Source of the DNA: Bacillota bacterium
GTDB lineage: Bacteria; Bacillota; Sulfobacillia; Sulfobacillales; Sulfobacillaceae
Assembly (NCBI GenBank): GCA_021784595.1
Contig: JAJYHT010000035.1
Coordinates: 1-64,000, forward strand
Length of the DNA stretch: 64,000 bases
Reading direction: 5' to 3'
The stretch's first letter is position 1; each line of letters begins with the position of its first letter. The notes beneath the pieces were generated by a model. It was given only the letters and a program-made list of their open reading frames with translations. It had not been told where the DNA came from and did no database searches. This document shows positions 51,652 through 59,719 of this stretch, piece by piece. A program made the position numbers and the translations under genes.

Positions 51652-52812
51652 ATGTATGTAAGCCTGGAATGGGTAACTCTGTCGGACGGTGTTCGATTTC
51701 GGACGATTTGCAGAAACGGTGTGCCCTGGATTGAGCCGACGCGCTTTCTCATGCGGTATGGACATTTGGGTATGGGATCCGCTCGCACAGTCGATACATA
51801 CGCTGAGCGCCTCCTGCCCTTCTTTCGCTGGGTGGCTCACGAACAACTTGCACTGTCCGACGTCGATCAACGCGGGTTTCATCGCTTTCAGCGCGATTTG
51901 GTGATTCGCGACACGGCGCACCCGTTGCTGTTAGCCAAGGGACCGAACTCCAGCCCGGTGACGGTCCGGTCGACGATCACCATGGCGGCGCGGTTTCTTG
52001 AGTGGTATGGGTCGGAGTATGCCATTTCCGCTAACCGAAGATTCGATTTTAGGAAGGGTCCTAAGACGGCTTACGGGGCTGCAGATCGTCGGCTTTCGGC
52101 ACGCACCGGGCTCCCACGCGCCAAGCGCAAGTTGCCAAAAGCGTTAACGGCGGCGCAAGTTGACCAGTGCCGCGAGTGGATTATGGATGCCTACGGCTTT
52201 GATCCGGCCCTGCAACTCCGGAATCGGGTAATCTTTGAACTGTTTGTCGGCGGGGCGATGCGCCTGGGGGCGCTGTTGGGACTGAGGAGTGAAAACATCT
52301 TTTGGACCGAACGGACTATCCTCGTCTCGTATACTGAGGCTGACTATCGTATGGCTTGGGGCACCAAACAACGTCATCATCGGGCCGCCAAAACCGGCGA
52401 ATACCTGATCGCCGTTGGATCGGACACCGTGCTCTGGCTGAACCGCTACTTCTTGGAAGTACGACCTGCGGCGGCGGTTCGCCTCAATCACGGTATCTTC
52501 TTCTGTGAACACCAGCCTGGCGGTTCCAAACATGGCGCCCCAATTCACTCTACTACCGTCCGATATCTGTTTCGGTCGTTGTCGAAGCCCCCGAGTGAAG
52601 GCGGTGTCGGCATCCATGTGACTCCTCACATGCTCCGCCATACGTGGGCTACGCTGGCACGCCAATCGGGCTTGGATATCAAGGTGATCCAGTACCAATT
52701 AGGCCATCAATCGCTACAGAGTACCGATCTATATTCACATGTAAGTCCCGAGTGGGTCCGGGACGCCTTGGATGCGTGGCACCAGCAGCGGGCCGGAAGA
52801 AGTAGCCGATGA
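51652..52812 (+). CDS. Tyrosine recombinase 1 (TnpA-like)
   Basis: A 386-residue tyrosine recombinase. The SAM-like core-binding domain covers residues ~30-135; the catalytic domain has GGAMRLGALLGLRSENIFW with arginine I, then HVTPHMLRHTWATLARQSGL with the His-x-x-Arg pair, QLGHQSLQSTDLYSHVSPEW with the second His and the nucleophilic tyrosine. All active-site residues are present. It cuts and joins DNA through a 3'-phosphotyrosine. Size and position match TnpA of Tn554. The ATG at 51652 has GGGGTGA upstream. Its end overlaps the next recombinase by ATGA. Confidence 0.9.
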   Translation: MYVSLEWVTLSDGVRFRTICRNGVPWIEPTRFLMRYGHLGMGSARTVDTYAERLLPFFRWVAHEQLALSDVDQRGFHRFQRDLVIRDTAHPLLLAKGPNSSPVTVRSTITMAARFLEWYGSEYAISANRRFDFRKGPKTAYGAADRRLSARTGLPRAKRKLPKALTAAQVDQCREWIMDAYGFDPALQLRNRVIFELFVGGAMRLGALLGLRSENIFWTERTILVSYTEADYRMAWGTKQRHHRAAKTGEYLIAVGSDTVLWLNRYFLEVRPAAAVRLNHGIFFCEHQPGGSKHGAPIHSTTVRYLFRSLSKPPSEGGVGIHVTPHMLRHTWATLARQSGLDIKVIQYQLGHQSLQSTDLYSHVSPEWVRDALDAWHQQRAGRSSR

Positions 52813-54350
52813 AGCGTATCCCCTGCCAAGGCGGCCAATTTGTTGAGGTGCTTGAGGACAACCAATGGCTTGTTCCCATGGGTGTGGGCCCCTTCACACG
52901 TAGATATAAAGTGGACCTCACGCGACTGCCGGTAGATGTTCGCGATTGGTGGCGAACTGTCTTCACTGAAGCGTTTCGCATGGATTCCTTGGCTCAGGTT
53001 CGCGGCATCTGGCATACGGCTCTCTGGTTCTATCGCTTTCACAAGGCCACGTCACGAGTGCCGACGGTGCGCTGGGATGAATGGCAGCGTGTCGACTGGG
53101 GGGCGTATGCGCACTGGCTAAATGAGCAGCAGGGCATACGCGGCCGTCGACCCTTATCCCTCGACTATCGCCGTGGACAATTCGGGTGGTTGGCAGCCGC
53201 CGCGCAACATGCTATTGACGTGGGACTGCTGGGAACGAGCGACGTCACGATTTCCCGCTTGAAATCGGTGTCCAGTCGGGTTTTTCGTGGAACCCAAGAC
53301 GTGTCGAACCAGCGATTGGTGCAGCGCGCGTTGTCCCACGAGCAGTGGGACGAGCTGGACAGGATATTGTCTGAGGAATGGTTCGCGTTGCAAGATCCGG
53401 GTCGAACACTCGACCCACCTTTTCGACTTAGCGTTGTAGTTGCGGCATGGCTGACGTTCCACCACGGGGTACGATCCGCTGAGATTAATCGTTTAACGGT
53501 TGACGACATTTTACCGGACGCGGATGGCCGGCACCATTTGAGAGTCCATGCCCCCAACAAGGCCGAGGACCTCATCCCGATTGACGCGATGACGCTGCAC
53601 ATGCTGGAGGTCTTAGTCGATGTGGGGGCGGAGTGCCGGGCAGACCTCGGCACTCGCCATCTGTTTGTGGGGCGCCGTCGAGGCCCACGCATCCTGGGAA
53701 CGACTGCCAACCCCGCTCAAAGCTTGACGTGGGGACTTCGCGACCTCATCCAGCGTTACGAGGCGGTCGAGTTGCCGAGTACTATTACGTTTCCGGATGG
53801 GCGCTTAACCTTCGGGACGCATCTCGCTTACGATATTGGCAATCGTGAAAAGGTGCGACAAATCATGCGCCACGAAAACGCGAGCACAACAGAGCGCTTC
53901 TATCGCGCACCGGATAAACTCCGCGTGGCCAAAGATATCTCCTCCGCTATCCGCAGTGAAGCGGTACGTCTCACGATGGCGTGCCAGCAACCAGTTATGA
54001 GCGTGGAGGAAAGGCCCGATCACCAGGAGGTACTGGCCCGAAATCCGGAGAACGCCCAGCTCGAATATGGCTCTTGCGGCTTGGATGTTCAGCGCCAAGG
54101 CACCTGCCGCATGGCTGTCCATTGCTTTGAGTGTCCGCTGTTGGTGCCGTGGGTCTCCAAACGCCACAACTTTGTATATGAACGAGATGTTTACGAGAAG
54201 AAGGCGGCGGAAGCGGCGAATGACCGGGACCGTGAGAACTATCTGCGGCATGCGGCATTGGCCGAGGCCCACATCCTGTTGATTGACCGGCGAAAGGAGG
54301 GGCCAAGTGGACCAATTGCACCAACCCGAAGCCGTAGACCGCGTCGATAG
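52809..54350 (+). CDS. Tyrosine recombinase 2 (middle enzyme of the trio)
   Basis: A 513-residue phage-integrase-type protein coupled by ATGA to the first recombinase. The catalytic domain shows TFHHGVRSAEINRLTVDDIL with arginine I, DGRLTFGTHLAYDIGNREK, whose Arg aligns with arginine II of its neighbour, and RQIMRHENASTTERFYRAPD with His and the likely Tyr. The His of the usual HxxR motif is replaced (PDGR), so the active site is atypical. A cysteine cluster, YGSCGLDVQRQGTCRMAVHC then FECPLLVPW, follows the catalytic domain, as in large Tn554-type recombinases. It may act as a partner for the others in a mixed synaptic complex. Its C-terminus overlaps the third recombinase gene by 44 bases. 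Confidence 0.85.
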   Translation: MKRIPCQGGQFVEVLEDNQWLVPMGVGPFTRRYKVDLTRLPVDVRDWWRTVFTEAFRMDSLAQVRGIWHTALWFYRFHKATSRVPTVRWDEWQRVDWGAYAHWLNEQQGIRGRRPLSLDYRRGQFGWLAAAAQHAIDVGLLGTSDVTISRLKSVSSRVFRGTQDVSNQRLVQRALSHEQWDELDRILSEEWFALQDPGRTLDPPFRLSVVVAAWLTFHHGVRSAEINRLTVDDILPDADGRHHLRVHAPNKAEDLIPIDAMTLHMLEVLVDVGAECRADLGTRHLFVGRRRGPRILGTTANPAQSLTWGLRDLIQRYEAVELPSTITFPDGRLTFGTHLAYDIGNREKVRQIMRHENASTTERFYRAPDKLRVAKDISSAIRSEAVRLTMACQQPVMSVEERPDHQEVLARNPENAQLEYGSCGLDVQRQGTCRMAVHCFECPLLVPWVSKRHNFVYERDVYEKKAAEAANDRDRENYLRHAALAEAHILLIDRRKEGPSGPIAPTRSRRPRR

Positions 54351-57300
54351 TGCATCTGCTGGGAGCCAACGACTACCTTTTCCATATGAAGAGGATCAGT
54401 GGGACTTGGCGTATCGCGCCACGACGGCAGCGACGCCAGGAGCCTCGATAGTCAATTTTGCCACCTTGCCAGAAACCTGGAAGGCCGATGTCAAAGCGTT
54501 TGTTGCAGACGGGGTGTTGGGTCGCAATTTAAGTAACGGATGGGCACAATCGACGATGTCGTGTCTTCGACTGTTGATCGACTTGGCTGTGGAACGGCAC
54601 GGACAGGAAACGGGACCGGAAGCTCTTAATCAACAGGATGCTCGGCGGGTTGAGGAGTACATCCGATCAAGCGGCCGCGTCCGTGGCCGCGGTACAATTC
54701 AAGTGATTGCCGAGTTCGCCGACTTTGTCCGATCTCATCGTCTTGGCGAGCCCAAGCGTTTTCGCCCTGACCCTCATGTGGTTCCGACGCAGCCTAAGCG
54801 TAAGACGTACAGCGAGGGTTGGGAACGTGTGATACCGGACGAGGTCAGCAGCGCTTTGTTGCAGGCGGTGAAAAGCCGCTGGGAGGTTCTCAAAGTCGAA
54901 AACCGGCCCGTTCGTGGAGGACGACTACGGAGTGAAGAACTTTATTTAGGTGTGGTCGTGTTGCTGCTGTTCTCAGGTCGACGTATCTCCGAACTTCTCT
55001 TGTTGCCCCGAGAGTGCCTGCGCGAACTCACAAGCCGGGAACTGGAGCAAACAGGACCGGGCATCTGGCTCGTTCACCATAATACCAAGACTGGCACGGG
55101 CCTTGATGAGGCATTTATACCGGAACCAGCGGCTGAGATGGTGCGGGACGCCGTGATGCGCATTCAAGTCCTCACGCAGGGCTTGGCCGCCATTAGTGGC
55201 CTAGACCTGTTGTTTATTACGAACGCGCAGGCCGGTGCCCTAAACGTCGGGACAATTCGCGGCGTCAGCAGTAATGCATTCAGGCTGTGGCTCAACGGTC
55301 GCATGACCGAGGATGGACAGGTCTTACGACCTGGGTTCATTCACAGGGCCGACATTCGATACATGGGCGAGTACTATCCAATCGACCCGCACCAGGGGCG
55401 TCACACGCTGGCTCATAAAGCGTATATGGGCGGTGCCGACTACGCGCAGGTCAGTGACCACCTGGGCCACCGGCGGACCCGTGCTGGGCTCAACCCGATG
55501 ACGGGCGTCTACATCCATGGGGAACAAGACGCGGTCCGCCAGATTCTCGACCATGCTGACCGCGGTCGGTTGGTGGGCAAGGCGGCCCCGCTTGTCGAAA
55601 ACCGATCTGCAGTAATCTCGGTGGAACCGAAGGATGTGGCTATCTACCAGGAACAAGGCATGCTGGTGTTGCCGACCCATTACGGTCACTGCTGCCTGCC
55701 AGCTGCGAGCGGTCCGTGCGTCACCGGAGATCCTTGCTGGATCGGGCCACAGGGAGACGGGTGCGACTATGCTCTCTATACACCGGAAAGTCAGGCGGCC
55801 CTAGAAAAAGACCGCGAGCTGTTGCAGCACCAAGTCACCGAGCTGGCAGATCGTGAGCCGCGTCATCCCCGCCTCGGACAGCTGCAAGCACGAGTCGCAC
55901 GGATTAATCAAGTGTTGCATGAGATCAAGGTAGCGATGGAGACCGACCCTACGGACTCGCTTCCCATGTTTTCGCCAAGAGCGGGTATCACTCCCAACGA
56001 ACCCGAACTGGTGCCGGGCCTTCCACCACCCGTTGGCCGGCGGTTGAAGTGGCGGCGACGGGAAGCAGCGTTAAAAAGTGGCGCCGGCTTTCCACCGTAT
56101 CGTGGTCCGCGACTTGAAGGAACGAGACATTCCGTTCCGGTGCTACTCCCCATGCCTACGGAATGGAGACAGCGTGCCGAGACTTTCCTGGCAGAATTGG
56201 AATCCGGCACCCATCCGTTGGCGCCGTCGATCTTTGCCAGGCGTCTTCGCATTCCGTTTCGTGCGTTCCTGCAAGCACCCGACATCATCGAACGGCTTCG
56301 CCGACACAATACCCGGTATGCACCGGTCGCAGAGGGCCGCATGGAGACGCGACTTGGTGAGTTGCGCGACCAGAACCTGCTTGCAAGCTATCGGGAATTT
56401 GCTGGGCTGCGCGGTGTCTCGCTGCGAACTCTGTTTTTGCGTCACCCCAATTGGTGCCGCCGGCTTGCTGAGCACAATAGGGCCATTCGTCGGAACCATA
56501 CCCGTTTGTTGGCTGAGCAACGGCTGGCGGAGTTGGAGGAATCTCAGACGCCCGAACCGTTGTGGATGTTCGCCAAGGTCCTTGGCCGGGACCGTAGTTG
56601 GCTCCGGCGGGAGTTGCCGGATGTGGTCAGTCGGTTGGTCCACCACAATCAATGCATGGGTCTTAAGGGTGCGCACATTCCGAAATCCGAGCGGATTGCG
56701 GCCATCCGACAAGAGTACGAGGGCGCTAAACGCTTAGGGCTCGCCTTATCCGCACAGGATTTGGCGGGCCGCTGCCACGTGTCCGTCGATACGATTCGTC
56801 GACATTGTCCAGAGATATTGCAGGAGATGCGGGGGCCATCCGCTCATGAGCGGCTTAACACAGCGTGGGATGTGTTGGAAAAATTGGACGAGGTGCTCGA
56901 CGTGGCACGGATCGCCCAGACAGCTCAGACGTCGATCAACTGGATAACGCAGCAAGGCGCGTTATGGCAAGAGAAAGTCGCGGAACATAATCGCAAGGTT
57001 CACATTCGGCAATTAGAACGCACGTGGGAACGTTATGCGGCTCAGAGTGAACGTTGGTCGGCTAAACGTTTTGCGGAGGAAGCGGGACTGACCTATGGCG
57101 AATTTCGCACCCAATTTCCTGGCTGGAACGCGCGGGTTGTCGCGGTTCCAAAGGACGATGCGACTCGCCGGCATTTGGAGCAGCTATTGGAAGAGGTCCG
57201 CATGAGCGACCAGATAGTTAGCCCCGTGACCTTAGCAAAGCGCGCCGACGTGACCTACACCACCCTTCTGCGCCACTATCCCGACATTTATGGGGCTCTC

Positions 57301-57489
57301 AGGGATCACGCAATGGAGTTTCGGCCGCGCATTGAGGCCTATCTCGCGGAGCTGGAATTAACGGACACACCGGTGTCGATGAGCGCCTTTTGCAGCCACT
57401 GTGGAATCGCCCATTATTCCCACTTACTAGCGTATTTTCCGAACATTGCGGAGCGGGTGCGTTCGCTCAAGAGCACCGGTAGGAGGTAG
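54307..57489 (+). CDS. Tyrosine recombinase 3 with a C-terminal array of about eight HTH-like repeats
   Basis: A 1060-residue protein. The catalytic part (residues ~45-430) has FSGRRISELLLLPRECL with arginine I, YPIDPHQGRHTLAHKAYMGG with HxxR, HLGHRRTRAGLNPMTGVYIH with His and Tyr; all residues are present. A Cys/His cluster, YGHCCLPAASGPCVTGDPCW then DGCDY, near residue 460, and a coiled coil follow. From residue ~616 to the end come about eight units of 50-55 residues with a common plan: a helix with RLxEL, a helix-turn-helix-like FARxxGVSxxTL, then a HxPxxxxRLxxHN ending (unit borders near 56152, 56335, 56497, 56680, 56844, 57000, 57157, 57319). Typical TnpB proteins lack this array. The GTG at 54307 is preferred to an upstream TTG because AAAGGAGGGG precedes it. 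Confidence 0.85.
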   Translation: MDQLHQPEAVDRVDSASAGSQRLPFPYEEDQWDLAYRATTAATPGASIVNFATLPETWKADVKAFVADGVLGRNLSNGWAQSTMSCLRLLIDLAVERHGQETGPEALNQQDARRVEEYIRSSGRVRGRGTIQVIAEFADFVRSHRLGEPKRFRPDPHVVPTQPKRKTYSEGWERVIPDEVSSALLQAVKSRWEVLKVENRPVRGGRLRSEELYLGVVVLLLFSGRRISELLLLPRECLRELTSRELEQTGPGIWLVHHNTKTGTGLDEAFIPEPAAEMVRDAVMRIQVLTQGLAAISGLDLLFITNAQAGALNVGTIRGVSSNAFRLWLNGRMTEDGQVLRPGFIHRADIRYMGEYYPIDPHQGRHTLAHKAYMGGADYAQVSDHLGHRRTRAGLNPMTGVYIHGEQDAVRQILDHADRGRLVGKAAPLVENRSAVISVEPKDVAIYQEQGMLVLPTHYGHCCLPAASGPCVTGDPCWIGPQGDGCDYALYTPESQAALEKDRELLQHQVTELADREPRHPRLGQLQARVARINQVLHEIKVAMETDPTDSLPMFSPRAGITPNEPELVPGLPPPVGRRLKWRRREAALKSGAGFPPYRGPRLEGTRHSVPVLLPMPTEWRQRAETFLAELESGTHPLAPSIFARRLRIPFRAFLQAPDIIERLRRHNTRYAPVAEGRMETRLGELRDQNLLASYREFAGLRGVSLRTLFLRHPNWCRRLAEHNRAIRRNHTRLLAEQRLAELEESQTPEPLWMFAKVLGRDRSWLRRELPDVVSRLVHHNQCMGLKGAHIPKSERIAAIRQEYEGAKRLGLALSAQDLAGRCHVSVDTIRRHCPEILQEMRGPSAHERLNTAWDVLEKLDEVLDVARIAQTAQTSINWITQQGALWQEKVAEHNRKVHIRQLERTWERYAAQSERWSAKRFAEEAGLTYGEFRTQFPGWNARVVAVPKDDATRRHLEQLLEEVRMSDQIVSPVTLAKRADVTYTTLLRHYPDIYGALRDHAMEFRPRIEAYLAELELTDTPVSMSAFCSHCGIAHYSHLLAYFPNIAERVRSLKSTGRR

Positions 57490-57491
57490 TC

Positions 57492-57983
57492 GTGGCCAAT
57501 AACCGAAAAATCAACGGCAAGACCACTGAACAAAGACTGCGCGAGGAGTTGCAACGAATAAAACAGACCCGCGAAGCGGTGACGGTGGCGGAGTTCGCAC
57601 GACGAGCGCGGGTGAGCTATGCGTCGCTGACCCATGACTATAGGGAAATTGCTGACGAGGTGCGTCGCCTTCGTGATGCGGGAAAACCGTTACCGAGTCC
57701 GTCACCAGTCACGTTGCCGCGGAAGCGGCATCCAGATCTCGTAGAGGCCAGTACCCTTATCGGACAGCTAAGGCAGCAAATTGTGAACCTAGCCAGTGAA
57801 GTATCAAATCTACAGGAAGATCGCGATCGATGGCAGAGGCGAGCTCAACGGCTGATGGTCGAGGAGAACCACAATGAGCTCTTACGAGGGATCATCGCGA
57901 CGCTGTCTAATGATTTGGCCTGCGAGACCGACCAGCGAATGCTGCTCCGCCTGATCGAGGAGGCCAAACCTCAGAATACCTAG
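57492..57983 (+). CDS. DUF6262/TnpC-like small protein
   Basis: A 163-residue protein beginning 2 bases after the third recombinase, with AGGAGG before a GTG start. The N-terminal ~55 residues (RLREELQRIKQTREAVTVAE, then FARRARVSYASLTHDYREIA) are one unit of the type repeated in the recombinase C-terminus. The C-terminal ~85 residues are a coiled coil (LIGQLRQQIVNLASEVSNLQ, EDRDRWQRRAQRLMVEE). This organisation matches TnpC of Tn554 and DUF6262 proteins, small accessory factors that influence transposition direction and efficiency in Tn554. Confidence 0.8.
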   Translation: MANNRKINGKTTEQRLREELQRIKQTREAVTVAEFARRARVSYASLTHDYREIADEVRRLRDAGKPLPSPSPVTLPRKRHPDLVEASTLIGQLRQQIVNLASEVSNLQEDRDRWQRRAQRLMVEENHNELLRGIIATLSNDLACETDQRMLLRLIEEAKPQNT

Positions 57984-58180
57984 ACGTGGTGGGTCGTCGG
58001 TGGATGGGACGAATCACCAACTTAGTGACCGGCAGTCTTTAGTCCTAACATCGATCGCCGGCATGAGTGGAAACATGCCCTTCACATCTCGACTTGCCAT
58101 TCGATGAAATGTAATGCTAACATCTTCTATAGATCTGCTATATTATGTGTATTATGTGCTATTTTGGAGGTGGTAACTTC

Positions 58181-59406
58181 GTGGATATGGATAAAGCAGC
58201 TACGATAGCCAGATTGAATCGGGTATTTAGCCCAAGTGCGCCAGTAGACGATGCTACCTTGTTCGCAGGACGTTCCCTTCAAATCAATCAGTTGTTGAGC
58301 TTGCGGGTCAGCGCGGTCAACACGCGATCATCTTTGGGGAACGCGGCGTCGGGAAGACTTCTCTGGCAAATATATTGTCCCCGGTACTTAGAAGCGCTGA
58401 TCTGCCGCATGTCGCTGTGCGGGTAAACTGCGATGCTTCTGATGATTTTCAGAGCATTTGGACCAAGGTTTTCGCGAATATCTCTATTACCATTGAAAAG
58501 AAGACGCCGGGATTTGTGCCACAGTCTCAATCGGTTGTCTATCCTCTCAGCGAACTAGCCAGTACCGCTTATTCTCCAGATGTCATAAGGCTCACCTTGT
58601 CCCGTCTTGCGGTACCCGTGGTCGTAATCATTGACGAGTTGGACCGTCTGCCTCGGCGTCGTTCCGACATCTCGCGCCTGTTTGCTGATACCGTCAAGAG
58701 CCTTTCTGATCACAGTTCGCCTGTCACGCTCGTGTTGGTTGGTGTAGCGGACTCTGTTAGCGATTTGCTGGCGGAACACCATTCGGTGGAACGTGCTCTT
58801 GTGCAGATCCACATGCCCCGTATGAGACACGCTGAGCTACAGGAAATTATCACTAAAGGGGCCACCGTCCTCGGTATCGGCCTGGATGACGATCTTCCTG
58901 AGGTTTTTGCCCAACTCTCTATGGGGTTCCCGTATTTTACGCATCTTCTTGCTCACCACACATTTTCGGAGGCTATCCAAAATGGCTCAGACAAAGTCAC
59001 GCTCGCGCACCTTGGGGCGGCCATGGTGATAGAGTTGAACAACGCTGAACACAGCGTTGTTCAACTCTATCACCGTGCGACCGATACAACGCGACCGGGA
59101 ACCCTCTTTGAACCGGTGCTATTGGCTTGCGCGCTATGCGACGTGGATGACATGGGATTTTTCACGGCGCGGGCCGTTCGCGATAAGCTAACAGCCGTCA
59201 CAAGACGCAAATATGATATCTCCAGCTTTTCGAGACACCTCAATGCGTTCTGCCATTCCCGGGGACCGATATTGGGGCAAAATGGCGTCCGACGGAAGTT
59301 CCGTTTTCTTAATCCGTTGATGCAGCCGTATATCATTCTCCGCGCCTTGTCCTACAATCTCCTAGATTTGAATGGGCTCATCTCGAACGCGAAGGAGTCC
59401 TCCTAA
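58181..59406 (+). pseudogene. AAA+ ATPase (Orc1/Cdc6-like), interrupted by a frameshift
   Basis: The first ~40 codons (DKAATIARLNRVFSPSAPVD ... LFAGRSLQINQLL) are in one frame; from about 58300 the homology continues in the -1 frame with GQRGQHAIIFGERGVGKTSL (Walker A), VPVVVIIDELDRLPRRR (Walker B) and a C-terminal winged-helix part ending KFRFLNPLMQPYIILRAL. One base is missing between about 58285 and 58306; I see no slippery heptamer that would justify programmed frameshifting. The GTG at 58181 has GGAGG 10 bases upstream; an extended -10 TGCTATATT lies at 58136-58144. A perfect 22-bp inverted repeat lies in the coding sequence at 59026-59073. If intact, it would be a cytoplasmic ATPase of about 408 residues, perhaps of a defence or DNA-binding complex with the next gene; a sequencing error is the simple alternative. 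Confidence 0.8.
59026..59073. repeat. Perfect 22-bp inverted repeat inside the AAA+ gene
   Basis: Bases 59026-59047 are exactly complementary to 59052-59073, with a 4-base loop (AACA). The segment encodes the VIELNNAEHSVVQLYHRA stretch, so both arms are translated. Confidence 0.95.
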
Positions 59407-59719
59407 CTGTCTCCGGTGCGGTGCCAGCGAACGAAAGTGGCACAAGGGGTGGCAAGATTCATGGAGCACATGATGCTATCCGAGGCGACGTCGCATGAAG
59501 AGGAGGATGTTAAGCACGGCGTCGCAATATGTCCGGTAGCATTCGGCGACGTTTTGGGTTAATCAGTCCGTCGCGATATTCTTGACGACGAAAAAGACAT
59601 CGTTTCTTCCCGATTATAGGCTTCTGCGATCCGGGGGACCGAACTGTGGGGGAGACGTGGGAAAACCATCAAACGTTGGTATTCATTTTACTATAGCAAT
59701 GAGGGAGGATTTTATTCTA

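Noticed and set aside
58250-58320. Programmed -1 frameshifting in the AAA+ gene
   Set aside because: No X-XXY-YYZ heptamer or A-run at the switch interval; a lost base or a read error explains it more simply.
59407-59563. Short open frame behind the AAA+ gene (ends ...VAFGDVLG)
   Set aside because: No start signal, about 46 codons, no similarity that I recognise; openness by chance is possible.
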